From Ilumatobacteraceae bacterium (lineage in GTDB: Bacteria > Actinomycetota > Acidimicrobiia > Acidimicrobiales > Ilumatobacteraceae): a DNA stretch of 41,773 nucleotides. Of the stretch, positions 34,355 through 41,773 are shown in pieces. A program made the position numbers and the translations under genes. Position 1 is the first letter of the stretch. Every line of letters starts with the position of its first letter. The stretch lies in NCBI GenBank assembly GCA_022843125.1, contig JALHOG010000047.1, positions 1 through 41,773 on the forward strand, given 5' to 3'. The notes beneath the pieces were generated by a model that ran no database searches, was not told the origin of the DNA, and saw only the letters and a program-made list of their open reading frames with translations.

Positions 34355-35347
34355 ATGGCCATCGCCGCACACCGCTACGAGATCTTCATCAACGCGCCAC
34401 GCCAGCGCGTGTGGGACGCCCTCGTCGGCGAGACCGACACCGTTCGCTACTTCCACGGCACCCGCTTCGAGTCGACGTTCGAGCCCGGCGCGCCGTTCGT
34501 CAACCGGATCATCGCAGCGAACCGCGTCGCGGCCGAGGGGCTGATCGAGGTGTACGACCCGCCACACCGGCTCGTCTACACCTGGCACGTCCTGTACGAC
34601 GCAGAGATGGCCGCCGAGCCGCCGGGGAGGGTCGACTGGACGCTGGTCGACGCCAACCCCGAGGGCACCGTCACTCGTGTGACCCTGCGCCACGGTGACC
34701 TCGCGCTGAGTCCGGTCACGTGGCGGAGCGTCGAGCTCGGTTGGGTCGGCATCCTCGACAGCTTGAAGACGCTGCTCGAGACCGGGCAGCCGCTCCCGCC
34801 GATCGACGATCAACCCGACGGGTCGCGTGGCGTCGCCGACGACGTCACAGGTGCATGGCATCGAGCGCAGGCCGTCGCCGCCAACAACTCGATCTGGGAG
34901 CTGCTCGACGGCAGTGGCCCGACGGCCGACGACGCCGACGATCTGCTCGCGTGCGCCTACGCATCGGCGTACCACTGGAAACGAGCGTCTGGTGGTGGCG
35001 CGATCAACGTCGCTCGAGCCGCCTACATGATCGCAAAGGCCCACACGGTGCTCGGCCAGAGCGAGATGGCGTTGCGCGCCATCGAGCGATACGCAGTGCT
35101 GCTCGATGCCGCCGGCGACGCAGCCGCCGACTTCGATCTCGTGTACCTCGACGAGGGCCGGGCCAGAGCGCTCGCAGCCGCTGGCCGGCTGGGCGAGGCT
35201 GCATCTGCACTGGCCGACGCGCGATCCCGCCCGGTCAGCGACCCGGAAGACCGGACCATCGTCGAGAGCGACCTCGCGTCGGGTCCCTGGTTCGGCCTGG
35301 ATGCTGCCGGGTCAGACGGGCTGGAGCAGGGCCTCGCCGGAACGTGA
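34355..35347 (+). CDS. AHSA1/SRPBCC domain protein with helical C-terminal extension
   Basis: Residues 1-145 form an AHSA1-type SRPBCC domain (YEIFINAPRQRVWDAL, GTRFESTFEPGAP, RLVYTWHVLYD, WVGILDSLKTLLETG). The remaining residues form an unrelated helical domain with AYASAYHWKRA, MIAKAHTVLGQSEMALRAIER and an Ala-rich TPR-like ending. The ribosome site AGGAG lies five bases before ATG 34355. It is cotranscribed with ArsR. The SRPBCC part probably binds a hydrophobic ligand; the role of the second domain is unknown. Confidence 0.82.
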   Translation: MAIAAHRYEIFINAPRQRVWDALVGETDTVRYFHGTRFESTFEPGAPFVNRIIAANRVAAEGLIEVYDPPHRLVYTWHVLYDAEMAAEPPGRVDWTLVDANPEGTVTRVTLRHGDLALSPVTWRSVELGWVGILDSLKTLLETGQPLPPIDDQPDGSRGVADDVTGAWHRAQAVAANNSIWELLDGSGPTADDADDLLACAYASAYHWKRASGGGAINVARAAYMIAKAHTVLGQSEMALRAIERYAVLLDAAGDAAADFDLVYLDEGRARALAAAGRLGEAASALADARSRPVSDPEDRTIVESDLASGPWFGLDAAGSDGLEQGLAGT

Positions 35348-35364
35348 GCAGAAGCGGTCGACGG

Positions 35365-38300
35365 TCAGCGGATCACCGGCACGCCGATCGGGATCGGGAT
35401 CGGCACACGTGCGGGCATCCCGTTGATCGGGTCGGGTTCGAGGTCGGGAACCGCAGGGAGGATCACCGATGCGGGCAGATCGCTCCCGACGTCGCCGCCG
35501 GTCGCATCGAGGCGGCGTCCGAGCGGGCCGTACTCGTGCACGACGGTGCGGCCGGTAGCCAGGTTCTCGAACGTGACGTAGTAGAAGTCGGGGATCCCGG
35601 CGACCGCTTGGGCTCCGTTGAACACGCTTCCGAGGCCGGTTGCAGGGTCGTAGCCGGGCTCCTTGTGGACCGGCACCCACACGTCGCGTGTGGGCCGGGG
35701 GGTCGGGGCGGGCTCGGCGGGCCGGGCCGTCGGGACAGTCGGGGTGGCCGGGGCTGGTCGGGCGGGTCGGGCGGGTCGGGCGGGTCGGGCCGTCGGAGTG
35801 GCGTGCACCGGGGCCGGGGCGACGTACACCGGGGCCGGGGCGGGTTGGCGCACGACGATCGTGACGTTGTACCCGGTGCCGACGGGGGCGAACACTGCGC
35901 CGGTGCTGGCTGGGTCGGCGTGGCTGTCGGAGCGGTGGACGACGACGCCGTAGACGGCACCGTCCGGTGCGGTCCAGTCGGGCGTGTTGGTGGTGACCCG
36001 CTCGATCTGCGGGTCACGGGTGGGTTCGATCGAGACCGAGCCGACCCTCGTCGCCCGCCCTGCGATGTCGACGTCGATGTCGTAGTTCGCCGTTCCGGTT
36101 CGGGTCAGCACAGGGGTGTAGCCGATCACCGTCGGCCGACGGTTCGACCGTACCGCAACCACTGCGGTGGTGTTGCCAGCCGGGTTGAACGCAATCACCT
36201 CGCCCCCCTCGATCTCGGGCACGAACACCGTGGTGGTGCCATCGGCATGCTCCGTCTTCGGTGACTGGATGACGACTTCGAACTCACCGGTGGTCGGGTC
36301 CTCGAACACGGTCAACCGTCCCTCGGTGCCCTGCCCATCGCCGACGAGCGGGAGCGCCGCGACCAGATCCTGCGTTCGTCCGGTCGCCATCGACACCCGG
36401 GTGGCAACAGGCGACGCCGCCGGTGGGGGTACCCGTGGCTGGTTGTCCTTCTCGCCATTGCACGCCAGAGCGGCCATGATGTTCAGGGTCGGGTTCTCGT
36501 CACCACAGACTCGGCTGACGATCTCGACGACCTGCTGGCGAGTCTCGGGCTCCAGCAGCACCAAGCCATGGTCGACGACCAACGTGGACGCGAAGAGGGT
36601 GAGCGTCGGGCTGAGGAACATCGTGCGATTGGGTGCTCCCTCGGCGATCCAGTCCGCGACGAAGATGACTCCACCGAGCGTCACCGAATCGGCGGTGAGC
36701 TCGGCGAGATAGTTGTCGGACAGCCCGAGTCCCTCGAGCACCAGGTCGGTGCCGTACTTGACGAACGGGAGCACGACGTCGATGCCGCCCTCGTACAGGT
36801 TCGTGCGCCACCGGATCCCTCTGCGGGTGGGATCGTCGAGGTACGGGAACTCGTCCATCGTCACCGGTCGGCCATGTTCAAGCGACGCGCGTCCCGTGAG
36901 GAGCGCGTCCAGCCGTCGGTACGACGTGTCGAACCGGTTGGTCCCCATGTTCGCGGGTCGCGTTCCCAACTCGCCGTACAGCGCGGCGATGGACGCCGGG
37001 GGCGGGTCGAAGAGTTGCGCGATGACGTGTTCCACCTCCGTCCGTCCACCGTTCAAGAATCGATTGAGCTTCTGGAGCGCAAACGGGTACAGGACACCGG
37101 AGAAGCCGCCGTTGACGACTGCCGTCACCGCTGCATCCTGGAAGTCGTTGAGTTGGGCAACGTCGATGTTCTCGCTGGCGCCGATCACGTCCAGGATCAC
37201 CGGCGTTGTGGCGGGCCAGATCAGCCGCCGGACGGCCGCTCCTAGCGTCAGGGTTTTCAGGTCGGGTTGCTTCGAGCGGAGTTCCCCGAAGTACGGCGGC
37301 ACGCCGGCGACGCCGTACACCACAGCGGCGACCGGGAACGCCGACTCGTCATCCGGTGCGGGATGCTGCGGCAGAGGCCGGGGTGTGCCCGCACCGCCTG
37401 CTTCCGGTACCCGAGGTGGCTCGTCAGTCGCAGCGGTTGCGGCGGAAGGCTCGCGGCCGGCCTGTCGTCCGCGACCATCCGGCCCCGCATGAACGGGTGG
37501 CGCTGCAGCCCTGTCGGGCGGAGCGGCGCCGGTGACCGTCGATGCGTTGCTCGACGGGACCACCGTGCTCGGCGTCGGAGCGACGATGTCGGCGAGCCTG
37601 AGGCTCTGGTGCAGCTGCGCCGCCTCGGTGGCGCGGGCCCACGTCTCGGCGACCGGCTGGCCGCGGGCGTGGCGCACGATGGTGTCGGCGTCGAAGAGCA
37701 GCCCCTCGGGGCGCTGTGACTCCAGGAGCTGTCGCATCACGTCGTCCGGGGTCTCGTCGCGACCATGCAGTACAGCCGGCGAGGAATCGCGTCCGTCGAT
37801 TCGGCCGGGTTCGTCCTCTCGGTCCCAGTCGAACAAGGCGGGTCTGAACCGCGCGCCATCGGCGGGTCGGGCCGCCGAGAAGTCGAGGCGAACATCGGTC
37901 GTCCCGAACTGCGCCATCATCGCTCGGCGGCGCCGCTCGGCATCCATCAGGATGATCAGGTCGGGATCGAATCGCACGTCGGGCCGAGGCTCGAGCAGGT
38001 CGAGGAGGACTTGCTGTTCGGCATTCGCGGGCTCGCGGGTGGGCGTCGGCGTACGTGGCGGCGCCGAGTCATCGACCGGCGCCGCCGACGCGTAGAGCCC
38101 GGGTGGCGTGGGCGGATCGAGGTCGGACACGCCGTCGGTGAACAGTGCTTCGCCCGGAGGGAGGTGTGGCGTGGGCGTCGACGCAGCGCGTCGCCGCGTT
38201 GCGTCGATCGTTCGGGAGTCGGTGACCGCGTCGCCGATGGCGCGAGCCGCTGTGTCGAGTGACGGTGTCGCGACGAACTGACCGACGTTGCTGATGGTGT

Positions 38301-41211
38301 TGCCGACGGTGGTGATGGTCGCACCATCGGTTCCGCCGACGGCTGTGCCGATGAGGGCGCCGCCGTTGGCGATGGAGCGCAGGGGTTGCCGATCGATGAT
38401 GTTCTCGGTGAGCGCACCGATCTTCGAGGTGATGCCCGGGACGAGTCCGGTGAGGCCGGCGATCCAGTCGTTGTTGGTGGCGCCGCGGATCGCGCCGACT
38501 GCTCGGCTGATCCACTGCCCGCCGGGCGCCGCTCCCGCGAACGCTGCGAACGCGCAGAGTGCGCAGCCGAGGGCGATGGCTTGCGCCGTGGATGCGATGC
38601 CGGCGACGGCGAGCAGTGGTGGGAAGAACAGTCCGGCGACGCCTGCGATCGGGGCGATCCAGCCGAGCAGCGTGTTGAGGAACGATCGCCTGGGCTTGTC
38701 GGGCTGACGTTCGAGGAGCACGTCTCCGCTGTCGGTGGTGACGTGCTCGACGTTGTCGGAACCGGCGATGATGCGTGCGACTTCTCGACCGTCGATCGTG
38801 CGGACGAAGGTGGGATGGGTGCTGCCTCCGTCATCGCGCATCCATCCGGCGCCCTGCAGGATGATTCGGTCGTGGTCGACGAGAGCGCCGTTGGTTCCTC
38901 TGATCCGGCTGCGGGCAGGATCGTTGACGATGAGGCTGCCGGTGAAGCTGGCGTCGATGACCACGGTGTCGAGCCCCGGACCCAGGTCGATCGTCAGGGC
39001 GTCTGCGGCCCCGGCAATGCGCACGGTGTCGTCGCCCTCTTCGGTCTCGAGGCTGCTGTCGCGGGTTCGGGCGATGAGGACGACGGTGTCGTTGCCGGTG
39101 CCGGTCAGCAGTGTGGTGCCGGTGACGTCGCCGGTCAGGTGGAGGACGTCGTCGTTGTCGCCGAGGTCGATCAGCGTGGTGTCGAAGATTCCCGCCAGGT
39201 CGAACGTGCCGTTCCCGGCGCCCTGGTCGATGCCGCCGCCGATGAGCGTGCCGGCGAATGTGACCACGTCGGCGCCCTGGCCGATCTTGAGCGTGGTGTC
39301 CTCGAGGCGCACGTTCAGCAGCGACACGAGATCGTCGAACTCGCCGAGTGCGACGCGCGATCGGACCATCGTCGCGTCGACGACCTCGAACGCATTGCGG
39401 CCCGCTCCGAGTTCGACGACTGCGTCGCGCGCGTTCCCGTAGAGGGTCACGCTGTCATCACGCCAGTCACCGATGATCGACCCGCCATCGATGGTGTCGA
39501 TCCCCAGATCGAGACCGGCGAGCGCCTGTGCGTCGTGCCTGGACGCGAGTGCGACCAGCACGTTGGTGATCGACCGGTCAGATCGCTGGTGCGCTCCCGA
39601 CTCGAGCAGGTCGGCCAGTTCGTCGAGCAACGCGACCTCGTTGCGGGCGAGCGCGAAGACATCGCGCATCGCTGCGGCTCGTGATGCCGCGTCCCTCGCG
39701 CTTCGCCCGCGGAAGCTCACCGGACTCTCGCTTTCTCCGGCGTTCGCAGCTCGCTCACGATCGGTGACCCCTGGCACCCCGACGTCGTGACGCCCCACCC
39801 AGGTGCGGCCGCCTCTCGTGCCGGTCGGCTCGCGGACGGAGACGACCTCGACGTTCAACAGTCGCGCCAGGTCCGCGACGAACGCCTCGGTGCTGCTCGC
39901 ACGGCGGGCGAGCGCCTCCAACTGCGCGACGGTCAACACCGGTGGGGCGTAGGTTCCGGCTGCCGGGTTCCACTCGAACCCGATGATCGAGGCGATCAGC
40001 TCCTCGTCGCTTCTGCCATCGGAGCGGTTCACGACGTCCCGGCCCGCGAGCGTGCCGAGTTCGTTCATGTCGATCGTTCGGTTCCCGACCACCAGCTTCG
40101 GACTGTGTTCACGCGGGTCGCGCGACAGCGTCTGGCGACCACCCAACAGTGCAGCTGCGCCCGCCGGCCACTGCGGCCCCCCGCCACGCGCAGCAACCTC
40201 GCCCGATGCGATCAGGCCGGTTGTGCTGACGCCACCGTCGATCTGGCGGGCCTCGGCGCCGCTGCGCCCGGCGGTCGACGGCGAACTCGTCGCGGATGGC
40301 GCCGCGCCGTCGGGGTTCGCGACTGCAACGCTGTAGTCGATCCCGCCGACGCCCGTGCCGTCGTCGCGGCGTTCACTCGGGCCGCCTCCGGCCAGGCCGA
40401 CGTCGCCACCCAACCCGTCGGGATCGATGCCCGACACGGCGATCGACACGACCGACACATCCTTCGACAGCGTCAACTCGACCAGCTGCTCTGGTACGTC
40501 GACAGGCGGGCCTTGACACATCGCCGGTGTTGCGACCTCGCCGGATCCCGGGTCGATCGTCGGCGCGATCATCGCATCGCCGACCGCGCACACGGGTACC
40601 GCGCCGTCGCTGCAACCGAGCGGGTCCGTCCACGCCGACCAGCGATCACCGTCGCCGATGTCGGGCACCGGCCCACACCCAGCGGGCACCGCAGCCGGTG
40701 TCACGGTCGTCACCGGACCCGTCACGAGCAGCGTCGCGCGTATGGTCACCGGCCCGGCCGTCTCGTAGACGTGCGTCACCGCTGGGGTCTGCGCCGAGCC
40801 GATTTCCGTCGTCGTCACCTGCTGAGCGCCGTTCCGGTCGGGTGCACCGAGGTCCCAGCGCACCTCGTTGACCACACCACCGGAATCGTTGCTGATGGCC
40901 TCGATCCAGAATGCCGACTCCGCACCGGCCACCACCTGGCCGAACTGATTTCGCAGACCGATCACCCACGATCCGGATCCGATCTCCGCCACCCGCGCTG
41001 CGACCGCTGCGTCCACATCGGCCGACTGATCGCGCGGCACCGACGGGTCGGTCACGGTCGCGCCGGGACCCGACGCGGCCCCCGCGACGTGCGCCGCGAC
41101 CAGCACACCGCCACTCGCGAGGACGACCGATGCTGCGAGCGTGAACACGACACATCGCATCGATGCGACACGGCGAACATCAACCTGGCTGGTGGCGTCT
41201 GGATCGGTCAT
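35365..41211 (-). CDS. 1948-residue exported protein with beta-solenoid region, function unknown
   Basis: A signal peptide (hydrophobic core near residues 20-45, ending AGA-A) follows a 17-residue N-region, and GAGGAAC before ATG 41211 serves as ribosome site. A PKD-like beta-sandwich lies at about 80-165. Residues about 575-760 carry RTX-like repeats ending in G-x-G-x-D-x-V (IGQGADVV, TGTGNDTVV, LGPGLDTVV). A hydrophobic block is at about 845-900. Pro/Thr-rich linkers flank a domain of about 290 residues (1300-1590) with few family cues. A beta-rich part and an Ala-Arg-Pro repeat precede the C-terminus. No catalytic motif, immunity gene or secretion operon is recognisable. The order recalls polymorphic toxins or adhesins. 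Confidence 0.8.
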   Translation of the reverse strand: MTDPDATSQVDVRRVASMRCVVFTLAASVVLASGGVLVAAHVAGAASGPGATVTDPSVPRDQSADVDAAVAARVAEIGSGSWVIGLRNQFGQVVAGAESAFWIEAISNDSGGVVNEVRWDLGAPDRNGAQQVTTTEIGSAQTPAVTHVYETAGPVTIRATLLVTGPVTTVTPAAVPAGCGPVPDIGDGDRWSAWTDPLGCSDGAVPVCAVGDAMIAPTIDPGSGEVATPAMCQGPPVDVPEQLVELTLSKDVSVVSIAVSGIDPDGLGGDVGLAGGGPSERRDDGTGVGGIDYSVAVANPDGAAPSATSSPSTAGRSGAEARQIDGGVSTTGLIASGEVAARGGGPQWPAGAAALLGGRQTLSRDPREHSPKLVVGNRTIDMNELGTLAGRDVVNRSDGRSDEELIASIIGFEWNPAAGTYAPPVLTVAQLEALARRASSTEAFVADLARLLNVEVVSVREPTGTRGGRTWVGRHDVGVPGVTDRERAANAGESESPVSFRGRSARDAASRAAAMRDVFALARNEVALLDELADLLESGAHQRSDRSITNVLVALASRHDAQALAGLDLGIDTIDGGSIIGDWRDDSVTLYGNARDAVVELGAGRNAFEVVDATMVRSRVALGEFDDLVSLLNVRLEDTTLKIGQGADVVTFAGTLIGGGIDQGAGNGTFDLAGIFDTTLIDLGDNDDVLHLTGDVTGTTLLTGTGNDTVVLIARTRDSSLETEEGDDTVRIAGAADALTIDLGPGLDTVVIDASFTGSLIVNDPARSRIRGTNGALVDHDRIILQGAGWMRDDGGSTHPTFVRTIDGREVARIIAGSDNVEHVTTDSGDVLLERQPDKPRRSFLNTLLGWIAPIAGVAGLFFPPLLAVAGIASTAQAIALGCALCAFAAFAGAAPGGQWISRAVGAIRGATNNDWIAGLTGLVPGITSKIGALTENIIDRQPLRSIANGGALIGTAVGGTDGATITTVGNTISNVGQFVATPSLDTAARAIGDAVTDSRTIDATRRRAASTPTPHLPPGEALFTDGVSDLDPPTPPGLYASAAPVDDSAPPRTPTPTREPANAEQQVLLDLLEPRPDVRFDPDLIILMDAERRRRAMMAQFGTTDVRLDFSAARPADGARFRPALFDWDREDEPGRIDGRDSSPAVLHGRDETPDDVMRQLLESQRPEGLLFDADTIVRHARGQPVAETWARATEAAQLHQSLRLADIVAPTPSTVVPSSNASTVTGAAPPDRAAAPPVHAGPDGRGRQAGREPSAATAATDEPPRVPEAGGAGTPRPLPQHPAPDDESAFPVAAVVYGVAGVPPYFGELRSKQPDLKTLTLGAAVRRLIWPATTPVILDVIGASENIDVAQLNDFQDAAVTAVVNGGFSGVLYPFALQKLNRFLNGGRTEVEHVIAQLFDPPPASIAALYGELGTRPANMGTNRFDTSYRRLDALLTGRASLEHGRPVTMDEFPYLDDPTRRGIRWRTNLYEGGIDVVLPFVKYGTDLVLEGLGLSDNYLAELTADSVTLGGVIFVADWIAEGAPNRTMFLSPTLTLFASTLVVDHGLVLLEPETRQQVVEIVSRVCGDENPTLNIMAALACNGEKDNQPRVPPPAASPVATRVSMATGRTQDLVAALPLVGDGQGTEGRLTVFEDPTTGEFEVVIQSPKTEHADGTTTVFVPEIEGGEVIAFNPAGNTTAVVAVRSNRRPTVIGYTPVLTRTGTANYDIDVDIAGRATRVGSVSIEPTRDPQIERVTTNTPDWTAPDGAVYGVVVHRSDSHADPASTGAVFAPVGTGYNVTIVVRQPAPAPVYVAPAPVHATPTARPARPARPARPAPATPTVPTARPAEPAPTPRPTRDVWVPVHKEPGYDPATGLGSVFNGAQAVAGIPDFYYVTFENLATGRTVVHEYGPLGRRLDATGGDVGSDLPASVILPAVPDLEPDPINGMPARVPIPIPIGVPVIR
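35751..35790. repeat. 9-bp G-rich tandem repeat (G-quadruplex-capable)
   Basis: GGGCGGGTC occurs three times perfectly at 35760-35786, flanked by degenerate copies. It encodes the A-R-P repeat of the large exported protein. The + strand has at least six runs of three G separated by one or two bases, the pattern of a G-quadruplex. The + strand is the template strand for this gene. Confidence 0.75.
35803..35844. repeat. 21-bp tandem repeat, two copies
   Basis: Two 21-bp copies beginning GTGCACCGGGGCC and GTACACCGGGGCC lie at 35803-35823 and 35824-35844. They differ at a few positions and encode Pro-rich A-P-V-Y-V-A-P-A-P-V-H sequence in the linker of the large protein. They belong to the same low-complexity tract as the 9-bp repeat nearby. 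Confidence 0.6.
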
Positions 41212-41423
41212 CGTCGTTCCTCACAGGTCCCGGATCGTCAACGTGCCGTGACCGAGCAGCTACCCCTCCGACGCGGCCCGCACGTGCACCGGCCCAATCT
41301 CCCGACCCGACGTTCTCGACGCAAGGGTTCCGGGTCCCGACACCACAGGACCGCGCGCCCAAAGCGCGTTCCTCGACGGGGCATCGTCGTGTTCACCGAT
41401 CGTGTCGCACTGTTCGGTGTCGG

Positions 41424-41429
41424 TACGGT
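41424..41429 (+). promoter_or_regulatory. -10 box for the PPOX-like gene
   Basis: TACGGT fits TANNNT and ends seven bases before the ATG at 41437, again implying a leaderless transcript. The 225-bp spacer 41212-41436 has otherwise no feature I can support. Confidence 0.45.
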
Positions 41430-41436
41430 GAAGTGC

Positions 41437-41742
41437 ATGAGCAAGAGGATCGAACTCGATGCGGTCGGAGACGAGGTCACCCGCTGGGGGTTCGGATACC
41501 TCACCACGGTGTCCGACGACGGTCGCCCGCACGTCATCGCCCTCGTCCCCTCCGTGGCCGATGCGTCGGCGCCGGTGCTGCGCTTCGATGCCGGCGGCGG
41601 CCGTGCGTGCCGGAACGCGGCGCAGCGCGGCGACGTGGCCGTCGTGTTCCCTCCGTCCGACCACAGCGACGGCTTCGGAGCGGCTGGCCCGGGTGGTAGA
41701 ATGGCTGGTACGTCGAGCGGGCTTGGCCGGGACGCTCCGTGA
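41437..41742 (+). pseudogene. PPOX-fold protein, N-terminal part, probably interrupted
   Basis: The first 80 residues match a pyridoxamine 5'-phosphate oxidase-like protein: WGFGYLTTVSDDGRPHVIAL, FDAGGGRACRNAAQRGDVAVVF and PPSDHSDGF. Family members normally continue with a segment like SLIVDG and about 40-50 more residues. Here the frame turns at about 41677 into a Gly/Ala/Arg-rich tail and stops after 101 residues. The break coincides with the start of a structured DNA element. Insertion into the gene is the simplest reading; a natural short variant is the alternative. Confidence 0.6.
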
Positions 41743-41773
41743 ATGTGGCGTGGAGCCCGGCCGGTTTGCTGAA
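41677..41773 (+). other. Structured element interrupting the PPOX gene (possible mobile or RNA element, runs off the window)
   Basis: GGAGCG (41677-41682) pairs with CGCTCC (41732-41737), and CTGGCC with GGCCGG nested inside. A competing stem pairs GGCCGG (41725-41730) plus GCTCC (41734-41738) with GGAGC (41752-41756) plus CCGGCC (41757-41762). Such overlapping helices suggest a folded RNA with pseudoknot or switch potential. The sequence vaguely recalls the 5' scaffold of HEARO/omega RNA elements associated with IscB or IsrB, but this is memory only and not verified. A group II intron end or another repeat element is possible. The element is incomplete here. Confidence 0.35.

Noticed and set aside
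41352..41368. CGCGC...GCGCG hairpin as a terminator
   Set aside because: The stem is only five base pairs with no U-run, and random G/C palindromes are frequent at this base composition.
1..41773. CRISPR arrays, tRNA genes, complete insertion sequences
   Set aside because: I read for regular spacer-repeat structure, cloverleaf signatures and transposase motifs and saw none I could support. The only mobile-element candidate is the partial element at the right end.

Overview
This 41.8 kb window is very GC-rich chromosomal DNA (roughly 70% G+C by eye) with dense, mostly short-spaced genes. The gene content points to a high-GC actinobacterium: an ImuB-type Y-family protein, an actinobacterial-type HelD, DUF4916, a PPOX/F420-type oxidoreductase, coproporphyrin-pathway heme genes and many start codons 6-10 nt after a TANNNT -10 box (leaderless-type starts). 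An Ilumatobacter-like member of Acidimicrobiia is my guess from general impression, not from a search. I see no tRNA, rRNA, CRISPR array or complete insertion sequence.

Layout. 1-3.2 kb: the end of a probable imuA', imuB, a convergent OmpR-type orphan response regulator, and a divergent NUDIX hydrolase. 3.2-7.2 kb: a PadR-ABC-FtsX operon with a palindromic operator on the padR start. 7.2-9.2 kb: an AAA/DUF4143 ATPase preceded by three 22-bp-period repeats, and a nitroreductase. 9.2-11 kb: a YceH(DUF480)-methyltransferase fusion and Dtd. 11-16.7 kb, minus strand: hemE, ferrochelatase, HemY/CgoX, a lipoprotein sortase and an Lnt-like protein with Ser in place of the catalytic Cys. 16.8-22.8 kb: HelD, an OxyR with both redox cysteines, a DUF4916 protein, a Nei/Fpg-like glycosylase lacking the usual Glu after Pro, and a TetR/SRPBCC divergent pair. 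22.7-26.5 kb: a PPOX oxidoreductase and a second ABC/FtsX exporter. 26.5-33.3 kb: two divergent, paralogous giant regulators (zinc ribbon, class III cyclase, AAA ATPase, TPR-like). 33.3-35.3 kb: a 1-Cys peroxiredoxin divergent from an ArsR-SRPBCC operon, both with clear operators. 35.4-41.2 kb: one 1948-residue exported protein of unknown function. 41.4 kb to the end: the N-terminal part of a PPOX-fold protein whose family-like sequence stops abruptly at about 41676 and is followed by a strongly structured element that runs off the window.

The genes read as housekeeping and stress functions (heme synthesis, DNA repair, transcription recycling, peroxide defence, envelope maintenance) mixed with regulator-target pairs that sit back to back with their operators. 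The items most worth a second look are the 1948-residue secreted protein, the structured element at the right end, the active-site substitutions in Lnt and the Nei-like glycosylase, and the 22-bp repeats before the DUF4143 ATPase.
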